64,000 nucleotides of DNA from Actinomortierella ambigua (GCA_016098155.1 JAAAJB010000057.1:23264-87263), one strand, 5' to 3'. Shown: positions 12,431 to 23,749, counted from the first letter of the stretch. The notes: generated by a model from the sequence alone, not told the origin. Numbers and translations are program-made.

Positions 12431-12703
12431 GTTGCGCCCGCAGTGGTGAAGGTCGTAGAGCCTGCAATTTATCATGGTTTGGCAGACCAAAATATCTCGA
12501 TGCAACGGAGTCCAGCACCGAGGACAATAAAGGGAGCACTAGTCTGCCATGGATTGTGGATCAAACCATGTCACCCATATTTTTCGGTGCTGGACTCCAT
12601 ATCGTCGGGACACTTTGGTCTGCCATGATAAACTGCACGCTCAACCAACTTCGCCATAGCACAAGCATCCCCTATGTTTTTCATCCTCCCACCATGTTTT
12701 TTT
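12404..12703. repeat. Imperfect palindrome 2 of an inverted-repeat array
   Basis: Left arm 12404-12530 pairs with the reverse complement of 12575-12703. Shared blocks in order are GGTGGGAGG, GGGTTGCGCCCGCAGTGG against GGGATGCTTGTGCTATGG, GCAATTTATCATGG against GCAGTTTATCATGG, GGCAGACCAAA and GAGTCCAGCACCGA. The centre is near 12553. A poly-T tract after the right arm is followed by a second copy of the outer block CATCCTCCCACCATG. Confidence 0.75.
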
Positions 12704-13215
12704 TTTCTTTTTTTTTTTTTCCATCCTCCCACCATGTTGCGGGGGCAACACTCTGGGGTGCATTTCTCGCTGATGCCCTTAACAACGTACCTCATGTCAT
12801 GGAGCCAGAGAGAGAGAGAGAAAGGTAAGACTCGTGCTTGAGAATCGACTGGTCTTGCTCACCATTCAAGAGCATGCGGATGCTGATGAAGCAGATAGGG
12901 GCAAGTGCAGTGTTGACGAGATATGTGTGTATTTGTTTGTGTGTGTGGAGAAGGGAGAGGCGTTATTGAAGATGAAAGAGAGAGAGAGAGATGTTGCGAA
13001 AACTTTGAGTGCCACATAAATATGTCGACTCTGCACAGCATTTGTCCTTTTGTTTCTTTTAAATTGAACCTCGGTATATAGGTAGTCAAACAGGTCAAGC
13101 CGGACGGCGTAGACCAAGGTTGCATGCTAGCCTCTCATGGAGCTTTTATATAAAGACTCGCTCCACGGCTTAAAAAACAGAATATCTGTCGACTTTCCAC
13201 TTTTCTCATTCAAAT

Positions 13216-13419
13216 CCTTCAATGCCTTCTTTGTTTGTTCCAACTCTCCCTCCCCCCCCCCTTCCCTTTGGTGACCAGACATCTCTAATCAAGCTTGCCA
13301 GCGTGGGGGGTATCACCGCCCACAACGGATACCACAACGGTAGCAGGCTTGACTAGGGGAGTCGGGCCGTCAAAGGGAAGGGGGGGGGGGTTGGAACCCA
13401 TAAAGAAGGCATTGAAGGC
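13216..13419. repeat. Imperfect palindrome 3 of an inverted-repeat array
   Basis: Arms of about 95 bp around a centre near 13318. CCTTCAATGCCTTCTTT at the left end matches the reverse complement of the right end exactly; further in, GTTCCAAC, C-rich runs and TTCCCTTTG match, then TCAAGCTTGC against TCAAGCCTGC. It resembles a foldback element but has no obvious target-site duplication. Confidence 0.75.
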
Positions 13420-13427
13420 GTTTGGTG

Positions 13428-13800
13428 GATTACCATGAACAATTTCGGTCAGCAGCCCGCGCGCAAAACGTAAGCGTCAATTGTTTCTTTGCCCTTTCTC
13501 GGTTTTGATACACGCTAATCGGAGTCAAACCACCAGAGATAAGTAGCTTTCCTTCCTGCTTTCCGTGATTCTCTCAGCCGTTTCATGTGTCAACCACCAC
13601 GCATCGAGAGCTCCTCGCCGGTGGTTTGGTTGATACATGAGGTGTCTGAGGATACCAAGGAAAGCAAGAAAGAAAGCAGCTTATCTCCAATGGTCTGGGT
13701 GCGATGAACGTGCAACAAAACCGTGCAAGTAGGAGAAAGCAAGCATTCGGCACTTACGCTTCGAGCCGAGCTGCTAATTGAGGTTGTGAACGGTAAACAC
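13428..13800. repeat. Imperfect palindrome 4 of an inverted-repeat array
   Basis: Arms of about 180 bp around a centre near 13611 (the sequence CGAGAGCTCCTCG sits at the apex). Matching blocks along the arms include TTACC, CAGCAG against TAGCAG, CGTAAGCG against CGTAAGTG, CGGTTTTG, GAGATAAG, GCTTTC repeats, and TCATGTGTCAACC against TCATGTATCAACC. It abuts palindrome 3 directly. Confidence 0.75.
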
Positions 13801-13947
13801 ATCTTTGGTACGAGCATGCACACAGCCGGTGAGAGACTGGCATCTCTTGTGAACGGCGTTGCGGGATGGTGCTCACCTCCTCTTCCTCATTTCCTCCACT
13901 CTCCCCATCGTGTCTATCCTGTCTATCCTCCTCCTTCTCTCCCTTTG

Positions 13948-13950
<3 letters not shown>

Positions 13951-13984
<34 letters not shown>
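13951..13984. repeat. (CT)n microsatellite
   Basis: Pure CT dinucleotide run of about 34 nt between the palindrome array and the decayed coding region. Confidence 0.85.
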
Positions 13985-13988
<4 letters not shown>

Positions 13989-14275
13989 GGGTGGAAGAGA
14001 GAGAGCTCTCTTTCGTAGGGTCAGCACTGTATTTCAAACTCCGTTGGGGTTGGGCGCAGAGAAGCAGTGCAAGGGGGGGGGCTCAGGTGGTCTGGGACCT
14101 TTTTATTTGGACCCATTCCATGGATTCTCATACTTTTCATCATTCTCCTTTTCTCTCTCTCACATCTCGCAAACACACTCGCTCTCTCCCCCCCTCGCTG
14201 TAGGACCAACGACTGGACCAACGGCAACACTCCAGCTGTCACCAAGACTCGACAGCAGAGCTGGCCATATTTCGC

Positions 14276-15516
14276 ATGACCACGCAAAATGAACTCCAAC
14301 AGACGATTAGTGGACTACCACGACTCAGGACTAAGCCCGCCACGAGCGCCAACCTTCCGACGCTCGGCCACTTTGTGAAGCGCGTCGTAGGCAACATCAA
14401 CCGGAGCGGCAGAAAGTGGACTCGAAACCAGACTGGTTTCGAGTCTAGGCGGGAGGCTCAACAACGAGAGGAACAGCAATGGCGGGAGCAGTATCCGTAC
14501 CTGGTTGTACGCAGGAACGCTGCTCTCTCGCGAAAAAGGTGAGTTCCAAGGCAAGTTGGCGGCCAATCTGGCTACGGTGCACGATTTGATCGAGAAACGG
14601 TAGCTGTCTCCTGGATATGAGGACATACAGGCAACATGCGCAATGAGCGCACCCCCGCACAGAGGAAACGGCGTGGCATGTCCACCTGGCGCCGCAAAGG
14701 ACATACGAAGCTTCGCTCGTCTCAACGGCACTATGATCAAAGTAAATACAGTCCCCACCATCGAGCGTGGCGCACCAACGGCATATACTGCGCTATATCC
14801 CCGACATTGACAACACGGAATGGCGTTCGATGTTATCCATTGTTCATGAAAACACTGTGGCTCGCTCGTTTCAGAGTAACCGAGCCGGCACCCAGAAGTG
14901 GACGCACAGGGTCAAAAAAAAAAAAAAAAAAAAAAACAACTTCTTAGCTTGTTTCCGACCCTCATTACCGGACGCCCACCAACCGTCACTGTAACTGACG
15001 ATGATCCGCAGACAGTGCGGGACAGAGAAAGAGAACAACTCTCACGGTTGGCGGTGCTCTACAACATGGGGGGACCAGTGCCGCATATGGGACGATACCA
15101 TCACGATGCTCCGATTGTGGGGCAACGACACCACTGCCAAAGCCAACAAGAACCGACGGCGGAAGCGCGGGGCTAGTGTTACGGAACCTGCGGCTGATGC
15201 AGGTCACGTTTACACCTTTTCTATTCACCGATGCACGGCAACATCTCCCGGCAGCCTGCTTCATCCATGGAACATTGGAACATTTGATATTAGAGAGAGG
15301 TCCATGGCAAATGTCCACGCTACCATTGAACAAGTGGTCAGTTCGTCGCCTATGTTGTGGGATAATGTCAAAACAGCTCACTACAAACTTCATTCAACTC
15401 TTTCGAACGACGCAGTCGATGTCAGTAAAATCAGCCACCAGCTTGTTCGTTTCCTGGAAGAGGAGTCATTCGAGAAGGAGGTGCGAGGCGACGGCTGGGT
15501 AGCAACTTTCGAATGA
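14276..15516 (+). pseudogene. Decayed coding sequence of unknown family
   Basis: Several plus-strand frames look protein-like in succession but switch frame: 14276-14542 (SANLPTLGHFVKRVVGNINR), about 14767-14910 (HILRYIPDIDNTEWRSMLSI, HENTVARSFQSNRAG), about 14950-15175 (VTDDDPQTVRDRE, LAVLYNMGGPVPHMGRYHH), and 15001-15516 (AHYKLHSTLSNDAVDVSKIS). A run of 23 A at 14914-14936 interrupts the second and third blocks. I could not join them with plausible introns into one frame, so I call it a broken gene or element remnant. The family is not recognised. An alternative is that only the 171-codon ORF at 15001 is a real small gene. Confidence 0.4.
14419..14445. repeat. Perfect 27-bp palindrome
   Basis: GACTCGAAACCAG, one central A, then CTGGTTTCGAGTC: 13-bp arms with no mismatch. 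Flanking sequence does not continue the symmetry. It lies inside the decayed coding region. Confidence 0.85.
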
Positions 15517-16569
15517 TACTGTACCCAAGATCCAGCGGTATGGGACCAACACTGGCTTAATGATCATGGTTTTCATCACTCACCAGACACCTGTTACTAC
15601 GAGGACGGCATATGCCAGAGAACTGAATAAATAAAAAGAAAGCGACGGATGAAACGATGATGTTAGACCACGACATTGGTGCTGTAGCCGTTCCCAGGAC
15701 AGACAGATGACGGGCGGGAAGGGTAAAGCTTTTATGTCAATCTTCATTTCATGTTTTCCCCTACTAGACTCTTTTGCCTCGATGGGTCTGTGCGTGTGTG
15801 TGTGGACAGAAGGGTGCCCATTGGCTTTCTTTTTGTGATTCTTCCATAAACATCACCTTTGTTGGTGCCTTCTTCAGTCGATAGCTACGATCGTTCCTTG
15901 CTGCTACATGACAGACGCAGGCTAGTGCTGTGGTCAGTGTGATGTCTTTGCCTTCTCTTCCCATCTCACATACTCAAAGAATTCAAGCTAAAAACAAGCC
16001 TTCCTCTATACACACACGCATACAACGCACTCGACTGTTTGATCATATAAAGACATCAGACTTGCAAAAGAGGAGAGCAACGGTTGATGGGTGGAATGAT
16101 AATCCAATACAGCCGCACCGGAGAGATAGCTCTCTATCCCCCAGCCACGTTGTCCTATGGCTGCTGCTGCTCGGATGCAACCCAGCTCAACCTGCGAGGG
16201 GGTTTCCTAGTCGCGTTTGTCTGTCTGTCTGTCTGTGCACCATGGCTCACCACAGCGACGGAGTGTGACTGTGTGTATGGTTAACAATTAGAAGAAGGAA
16301 AAGGCCTTCCTTTCCCCCTCGCTCTCTTTATGAGTGTGTGTCTCCGAGGCAAATCTTTTACTTTTTCACTCTCCTCTTTTTTTTTTTTGGTGTTTCGCTC
16401 ACTCCTTCCTTCTCCCCCCCCCCACCCAGCACTTGTTCATTGGGAACAATTCTTCCCTCCCTCCCCCCTTCCCTCCTCTCCATTCGTAGTGTCGCTCCTT
16501 CATTGCCACGACAACGAGATTCCCATCACTCCATCTTCCTCTTTGTCCAGGCGAGAGGCGATTTGCATC
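15517..16569. other. Upstream region of the SET-domain gene
   Basis: About 1 kb with no supported gene. It contains a TATA-like ATATAAAG near 16045 and a strongly pyrimidine-rich stretch at 16370-16500 just before the methyltransferase ATG. That could be a long 5' UTR or an initiator-type promoter. Confidence 0.4.
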
Positions 16570-19500
16570 ATGAACCTGCAAACGCTTTCTTTCCTGGACG
16601 ACTTGCTGTCCGACATCGTCCTCGATAGATTCCTGGACTTTCGGACACACAAAATGAACCAAGACTTCATACCATTGACTCCCAATCACCCCAATATCGT
16701 GCTTAACAACATGGGCCTCTCCTCTTCCTCTTCGCCTCTCTCGCTCACTACTACAAGTGAGCATGGTCTGACGGAGGAGAATCGCGACGCGGATTGCTCC
16801 TCTTCTCATTCGCTGGTTGCCCCCCAACCTCCATCCGCCAAGCACCACGATGGCCCAAATGCTATGGACGCACTCAAATGTGCAGTGTTGGACATCATCC
16901 AAGTTCATATCATTGTGAATTCACGCGTTACGGCGGCCGTCGATGCATTACTTGAGTATGTTCATTCTCGAGGTTTGAACTTGTGTTGATTTTACAGCCG
17001 TGGACAGGAATTATTGGAGACTGACACACTTTTTTTTTTTTTTTTTTTTTTTTACTTTACTTTGTAGAATTGATGTAATCAAGCAGATTCTTGCGGCAAG
17101 GGCCAAGGAGACCTATGATTTAGAGAAAGACCAGGCCACCAACTTCGCCGAGTGCCTGAACAAGCTCCATGCCGACTTTCGAACGTGAGTGTTTCTCTGT
17201 GCTCTTGTGATGTGTGGCATTGGACACATGAATGTAGTAGGTCCAAGCGCCTCTCATGGCAAGTATATCATTCGAGGAGCTAACCATAGCCTTTACTGGA
17301 CTCAAATAGCCATGCGAAGCGATACCTGGGTCTATATATGCCCAAGGCCGGCATCGAGATTGGGCAGACAGATCGGTATACAGCTGTCACTAACAAGTCA
17401 GAAGCTTGTGTCACCGCCAACCTCAGTTTCTCCCCTGGAGATCAACTGCGGTGTTGCACTGGAACAATCGCTGTTCTTTCAGAACAGGAAGAGAAGGAGT
17501 TAGAGCATGACACAAAAGACTTTAGTGTCATCCGCACCAGTCGCCGTGGCACTTGTCTGTTCCTTGGACCAGCGCGTTTCGTCAATGTAAGCAGTGAAAG
17601 ACCTTCCATGGTACCAGTAACGCAGCGTTTGGGCTCTTAGTCTAGAGGGTCACACAACCGAAATCTAACGATCTTCTTCTTTTATCTTGCATCCTCGATA
17701 GCACGACTGCGATCCAAACTGTGAGTTCATTCCTGCAGGGCAAGAAGCCATCAGCTTCAAAGTCATCAAGCCAATTCATGTCAACGACGAGATCACGACA
17801 AAGTACGGCGACAACTACTTTGGACCGAACAACAGAGAGTGTTTGTGTGCGACTTGCGAAAGGTAATATTTGCTTTATGCATGTCTGAATGAACAATGTG
17901 AAGTCTCAGTGCTTAGTCTTTGCAACATACTCACTCCCTTATCCTTTCCCTGGGATGCCTTTTCTAGACGAAAAGAGGGTGCATTTTCAATGAATGCACC
18001 CATGGAAGAGGTGGAGGAGGCGCCCGTCTTTGATATTTTAGACGACGAAGAACCAATGACTCGTCGTCTGAGATCGCGCAATGCTAGAGCAGGTAATGAA
18101 TGTGCCGACGATTGTTTTGTTTTGTCTTGTATCTGCTTGCACAAAAAAAATATAGAAAAAAACGAAGCATACTCACACATGCCATTTCACACTTCAATAG
18201 CGGCTCCAGCTCCTATCATGATCACTCCGCCACGACAGGCCAGCTCACCCCTGCGGACCCAGTCGCCAGATATCAATCCAAAGGCACCAGAGGTGGCGCC
18301 TCCAACTCCTGAGGAAGACCAGCCTCCCAGTGAGAGTATCTCCAGCGACATTGCTGCACCTGGTCCTATCAACCAAAGTCCTTCAGATGCAGAACTCGCG
18401 GCTGCAATTGTCCTTTCGTCACTTGGCGTACCATGCTCGCCAGACGTACTCCAGCCAAAAACCTCCTTCGACAGTGACATGTACAAAATCCCGCTCGACA
18501 ACGATTCATCATTTGGCTCTGAACAATCCGACGGCCTTTCGATCGCACCAGCTGACGACGCTCCAGCCGACGAAGTTTCAGCCGACGAAGTTCCAGCCGA
18601 CGAAGCTCCAGCTGACGAAGCTCCAGTCATGGACGACCTTTGCGACAAGTTTTGCCGCTTGGATGTGTACCAAGAAAAAAATTTCCGAATGACGATTGGC
18701 TTCCTCGTCAATTCCACCGACTCGGATGATGATGACAGCAGTGACACGCTCTCTTCCCCAGGAGAAGATTCAGATGACTCTGATCAGGAGAGCCGACCAC
18801 AAATCTCTGTCAGTGCACAGACTATGCCGTGCGACAAACTGTACGTGTTTGATCTGGGCCATCATGTCCACACGTGGGAATAACTTGGCACGTTTGGTCA
18901 TCCCTTTCTGTGGAGTAAACTAACTAGTCCATTGTACTTTGTTCAAAATGATTAGGTCAAGCAGGAGCAGGCGGCCGGTACAGACATTCTCCAACAATGG
19001 AGCCACTAGTTCTTTCACCTGCAGCAACTGTGAGCTCGAGTTGCCAATGAAGGATCGAGGCGATGGCCTACAGTGCCGCCGATGCCAGCGACATTTTCTC
19101 ATCTTCCATACCAATTGGCCGAAGCGAAGCAAAAAGCCTCTTTTGCAGCATCTGGAGAGGCTGCGGCTTGCCGAGAAGGCTCGACAAAGAGCAGAAGCAT
19201 CGGCATCGCGACAAGAAGAGCGGGCAATGGCACGAAAACATCAGCGCCAAGAACGGGCCATAAAGAAGCAAGCAGAGAAAAGCAATATGCTGGTATCGGA
19301 GGAAGGAGGTCTCCCCACCAGGCCATCCAAAACTGCCACCAAGGTGGCGAATACCCCAAGGACTCTCCATCCGTTCCAAGAACGGCCATGTGCCGTGTTC
19401 GTGGACCCTCAGGACAATCCTAGCCTCTTTTGGTGGCCGGCCATCACCATCCCTCTGCATCAGATAAGTAGCACTATGCCCAGTCTTGCAAGCTTCAAGA

Positions 19501-22500
19501 GCTCGAAGGGCAGGTCTGAGGAGGAGGAAACCGATGACGACTCCAAAGAGGAGAGTAACGAAGACAAGGTGCTTGTACGTTGCCTGGAGGACAAAGCCTA
19601 CTGGGGTTGTACCATCGATGAGCTCAAGGTCTTCGATCCACTGGCAGAGCCCTACACAACGTATGCTTCTCAATTCAAGCAGGAGTTCACCGATCACCAG
19701 GCGGTTGTGCGCGCTAAAGAGTACCTGGATGAGGGTGTGGTGCCAAAGGGTTTTCGATGGCGAGGAATGGACCCTGAGAGCCGATACACACCTCAACAAC
19801 TCAGCGATCAGATCACACTACACAACCAACACAAGCAAGACCTTCAGGCAGGAACCCCGACGGCTGTCTCGACATACTCGTCAAATTTTCCAGGATCCAC
19901 CCCCCTCATTGCCACAGCTGTTTCCCCCACCTCATCGTCTCTTGAGAGTCCCTTGTCCTCGACGCTCTCGTCCGTTGGCTCTATGCTGAAGTCGCACTCA
20001 GCACCAACATTAACTTCAACGTCAACAATGTCAGTGCCAAAGCCACCAAAGAGAACAAATAGCCGACCGAGCAAGAGTACAGCGTCGTCCAACGGCGAGG
20101 ATACTACCAACACATCCAGGCAGAAGGACAACCGGCAGACCAAAGACGACGAGGAGGATAGCAAAAAGCCCAAACGAGGATACACCAAACAAATCAAGGA
20201 CGATACTTCGCCGAGAGTGACAGGAAAGATTGGCCCCCCGTTTTTCACAGACCGTATTGTGTTCACAGTCACTACAACCCCTTCGCCTGACAACTTGGCG
20301 GAGCGCGTCAGTCTGCCCTCATTTCTGACCAACGTCCTCACAGCCAGCGAACCTGCGTCTGGCATGAATCCAGCCTCCCCTTGGGACATTACTTCAGGGA
20401 CATCTTCAAGTGCCTTTGTTCCCGATCGCACAGAGTCAGGTCCTCCGTCCTCAGAAGTGACTTTGCCTACGTTGACAGTTGGGCCCTCTGCCTCGAAAAA
20501 GCGTGCCAGGCCGTCGACTCCAAATCCAGGCAAGAAGAAGGCTCGCCTGCTGGAGGCCACCCCAACTGTACACGACGAATCCTGTGCCGTCACCCCTCAC
20601 CCTCCCTCGCCCTCTTTGCACCAGCCATCGGCTACCCCCGATATCGCTGACCCTACCTCTTCTGCAGCTACTCTCTCTGGCGCCACGTCCACCTCTATTT
20701 CTGTTGCCATTGCAACCAATGTCGGCGAATCAAGCCAACCTTCCCTATCAGTAACTTTGACGTCTCTGCCGCCCGTCACAGGCGATTCTACCACTCAAGG
20801 TGCTGCTGAGGGCTCTATCCATGACACTCTTCCCAAGCCTCCACCAAAGAAAGCGCGACCCCCCAAGACCAAGAAGCCTCAAAAGGTCCAGCCGGTTCAG
20901 GAGCAGTCGCTTGAACAGCCGTCGGGGATGGAGCAGTCGCCTGAACAGCCGCCGGAGAAGGAGCAGGGGCCTGAACAGCTGCCGGACAAGGAGCAGGAGC
21001 AGATGCCGTCGCCGGAACAGTCGCAGGTGCATGGACAAACAGCAGCTCCACAATCAAAGTCAACAAAGAACAAGAAGCGCGCTCCCAAGACTGCAGCGTT
21101 GACGACTGCGAAGCCCCTTGTTGAACAGTCAGAGGAGACATCCACCTCGTCCTCAGTAGATCTGCAAACCGAACTTAAGTCGGAGGAGCCGTCGGGGGAG
21201 CTGTCAGAGGAGCAGAGGCAGCAAATGTCTGTCAAAGGTAGTGACAAGAAGCCGCGAGCGAAGGCGAAGGCCAAGGTGGCAGGCGAGGCATCAGGACATG
21301 CGCCGAAGAACCCTGCCGGCACGTCCAAGCCGAAGACACCGCGTCCGAAAAAGGCCAAGATCGCAGCCACGCCAACTCCCGAGCAACCATCCGACCAGGC
21401 ACCAGCTCCTGCGGAAGGTTCTAACCCGACGAAAGGACGGAAAAGAAAATCTGAAGATGACCAAAAGCCGCTCATAACATTTCAACCAGTGGTCCCAATG
21501 ACTACCGCCTCTTCCACCACAACCGCTTCCACATTCACCATCGCTTCTACGACCATCGCCACCGCCACCGTTCCTGTCACCGCCCCTGCCACCGCCCCCG
21601 CCCCTGCCCCCGCCACAAAAGGCAAAAGAAAGGGCCATGAGGAGTCAACTGACTCTTCCGAGGACAAGGAGAACGTCGAGAACCAGAGCAAAAAGCAGAA
21701 GAAGAGCCAGAAAATGGCGAAGGATTCACCCGCCCTCATGAAGCCAGGCGCCAAGAAGCAGCGAGCGAAAGGACAGGCTCCCAGTCGAGGTGATGGACAG
21801 CTTCCAAAGCAGACACCTCCGCCACCCCAAGCCACAGTCGAGGATGGAGACAAGGAGCAGGTTGCTGTCAGTGCTGTGCAAGAAGAATCTCCGCCAGATG
21901 ACGACAACGTCGACAACGCTGACAACGCCGACAACGCTGACAACGCCGACAACGCTGACAACGCCGACAACGACGGTAGCGACGGTGACGACGGCAAGCA
22001 CGAGGTCCCTCATAATCAGGATGGCGACCAAGGCATGGGTGAGCATGCATCCTCCAACAGCGACACCCTCCAGCTCAGTCGTGAGGTTCGGTTGCTTGGC
22101 GTTTGGATGATCAAGAACCAAACACTGGACACAGCCAACGAGGTAGACGCGCTTGATCATCACGGCGTCTGGACCAGAGGCACCCGCCCTCGCAAACCTA
22201 CCCAAAGTGCGACTCAGAAGCAGGGAAGGCAGTCTAAGAAGACGTACGAGGATGCGGAGGCGGAATCGAAGGCAGAAGAAGTAGCAGACGAGGAGAAGGA
22301 CGACGAGGAGGAGGACATGGACGTGGAGGTGGTGGACGTGGAGTTGATAGACGAGCAGAGCGAGCCACCAACGTCAACTGTAGGAGTAAAACGCAACCGG
22401 GAGCTGGCTGATCTTGCCTACTGGACTATCAAGAACAGCGACGTCAATGCCAGCACCTCCGACGACGATAACGAGGACGAGAAGCGTGCGTCGAAACGGC

Positions 22501-22520
22501 TCAGACTACAAAAAAAATAG
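16570..22520 (+). CDS. SET9: Suv4-20/Set9-like histone H4K20 methyltransferase, giant form with added zinc-binding and PWWP-like domains
   Basis: Seven exons (16570-16955, 17068-17184, 17310-17586, 17702-17862, 17968-18092, 18201-18840, 18956-22520) splice in frame to 1756 residues. The N-terminal third is a Suv4-20 core: FLDDLLSDIVLDRFLDFRTHKM at the start, KRYLGLYMPKAGIEI near 170, the SET motif RFVNHDCDPNCEF near 257-267, YGDNYFGPNN, and post-SET cysteines CLCATC. Such enzymes methylate histone H4 lysine 20. After a Pro/Ser linker come C591-x2-C594-x14-C609-x2-C612, a possible zinc ribbon, and a PWWP/Tudor-like segment around 713-800 (CAVFVDPQ, LFWWPA, VLVRCLEDKAYWG). The remainder is disordered, Lys/Pro/Thr-rich, with tandem-repeat tracts. 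Near the C-terminus two short related motifs occur, REVRLLGVWMIKN and RELADLAYWTIKN. Fungal Set9 proteins known to me are usually well under half this length. SET core certain; C-terminal domain names are inference. Confidence 0.88.
18551..18625 (+). repeat. 15-bp coding minisatellite (ADEVP repeats) in SET9 exon 6
   Basis: Five tandem 15-bp units of the form GCCGACGAAGTTCCA encode A-D-E/D-V/A-P/S pentads. The truncated inverted copy of this gene carries an unrelated block of about 570 bp at the same place. Confidence 0.85.
21903..21974 (+). repeat. 9-bp coding minisatellite (DNA repeats) in SET9 exon 7
   Basis: Eight tandem 9-bp units GACAACGCY encode Asp-Asn-Ala triplets in an acidic part of the tail. 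The frame is preserved because the unit is a multiple of three. Confidence 0.9.
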
Positions 22521-22651
22521 ATGGTTGAGATTCCTTTTTTTTTCACTCGCCATACCTCATCGTCATCACCATCACTATCATTTTCATTACCGTCAGAATT
22601 TTCAACCCACCAGCACCACAGCACGACCCATGTAACAACAACCTTGCATGT

Positions 22652-23146
22652 ATTATATTTGCTTCTTTACTTTCATCATTCTGTACTTTATTTACACTTG
22701 CTCTTAATCGCAATAAATGGTCGTGCTCTAGGGAAACAAAGTTCAAACAATTATCTTTTCATGGTGTGTGTAGTCGACTACAAAGCTCTTTCACTAGCGA
22801 TGCATTGCACTATCGTTTCTCGCGAGAGATTGATCCTGATGATGACATGGATGCCATAGGTACCTCACCTGAGGATGACCAATAGTCGCTAACGACTTTT
22901 CTCTCAACAGTCCCAACGACCACCGCCTCAACCACCATCAAGCAGCAGAGCACGAGGAGCAAGATAAACAGAGGCACCAGACCTCGCATAGTCACTTTCG
23001 ACGCGACACAGAGGCATGGAAAGCCATCTATGAAGAAGCGCAAGGAGGCGGAGGCAGAAATGGATGCGGATGAAATAGCAGACAGAAAGAAGCAGGGCAC
23101 GACGACTAAACGGAGGAGGAAGGGTAAGGAGGTACGACAGCCGAAG
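22652..23146 (+). repeat. Inverted-repeat unit A, copy 1
   Basis: About 495 bp, nearly identical by eye (mid-90s percent) to the reverse complement of 27348-27842. It starts 130 bp after the SET9 stop and includes that gene's only nearby AATAAA. Inside lies a spliced-looking reading frame: ALHYRFSREIDPDDDMDAI, a GTACCT donor, a 60-nt putative intron ending CTCAACAG, then a frame that ends with a basic stretch around KKRKEAEAEMDADEIADRKK. I recognise no family for it. Confidence 0.85.
22712..22717 (+). terminator. Candidate poly(A) signal for SET9
   Basis: AATAAA 192 nt after the SET9 stop, inside repeat unit A. The same hexamer is present in the inverted copy. Confidence 0.4.
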
Positions 23147-23749
23147 GGAGAGACGATATCCCTTTGGTCTGCCGGCAATTGCCTCGTCTTGAGCGTAAAA
23201 AACTGCCTTCTGTTCGTCGCTACGACTCATATCTTCTTCGTGATGCTCTACGAAAACGATGTTCGCGCGCTTTTTCCGAGCCTTGCACAAACCCTGTTGA
23301 TGAGATCTCTATGGCAGAGTCAACCAACCCTCTCCTGTCTCCTGTCTTTTTTTTTTTCGCAACACACTTCGTCGCCTTCAGCCATTACACTTGTGATGCC
23401 TCGTCCCTCCTGCGAGAATCGCCGTTGCTGAATGCGGGACCATTCGATGCCCTTACCTTGTCTTCTAGCGCATTTGCTTTCTAGATGGCTAGACGCGCCA
23501 CCGCAAAGTCATAGTGGAAGAAGGAAGAAGGGAAGCACGCTGTCGCGACCAACGGAAAGCATGAGGAGTCTCCGTCAGATGACAAATGACGAAAGGATTG
23601 GCACCAATATGGGGCTGTACCAGCCTTGCCTACTCTTTCTTTTTGATACTACGTGCCTTAAGAAAAATGGACACGAATTGAACCACCATGGTCTACTGCT
23701 GCCTGTTGCGCCTAAAGGGCTGCCATGTGATGCAACTCGATAGTATGTG

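Noticed and set aside
18841..18883. Ending the SET9 protein at the stop at 18883 and treating exon 7 as a separate gene
   Set aside because: A consensus donor GTACGT at 18841 and an ATTAG acceptor at 18955 restore one frame exactly. The inverted pseudogene also carries exon 6 and exon 7 sequence in the same order, which supports one unit. Noted as an alternative in the findings.
21903..21974. Regular short repeats that could suggest a CRISPR-like array
   Set aside because: Units are 9 bp with no spacers and encode Asp-Asn-Ala in a continuous protein frame; it is a coding minisatellite.
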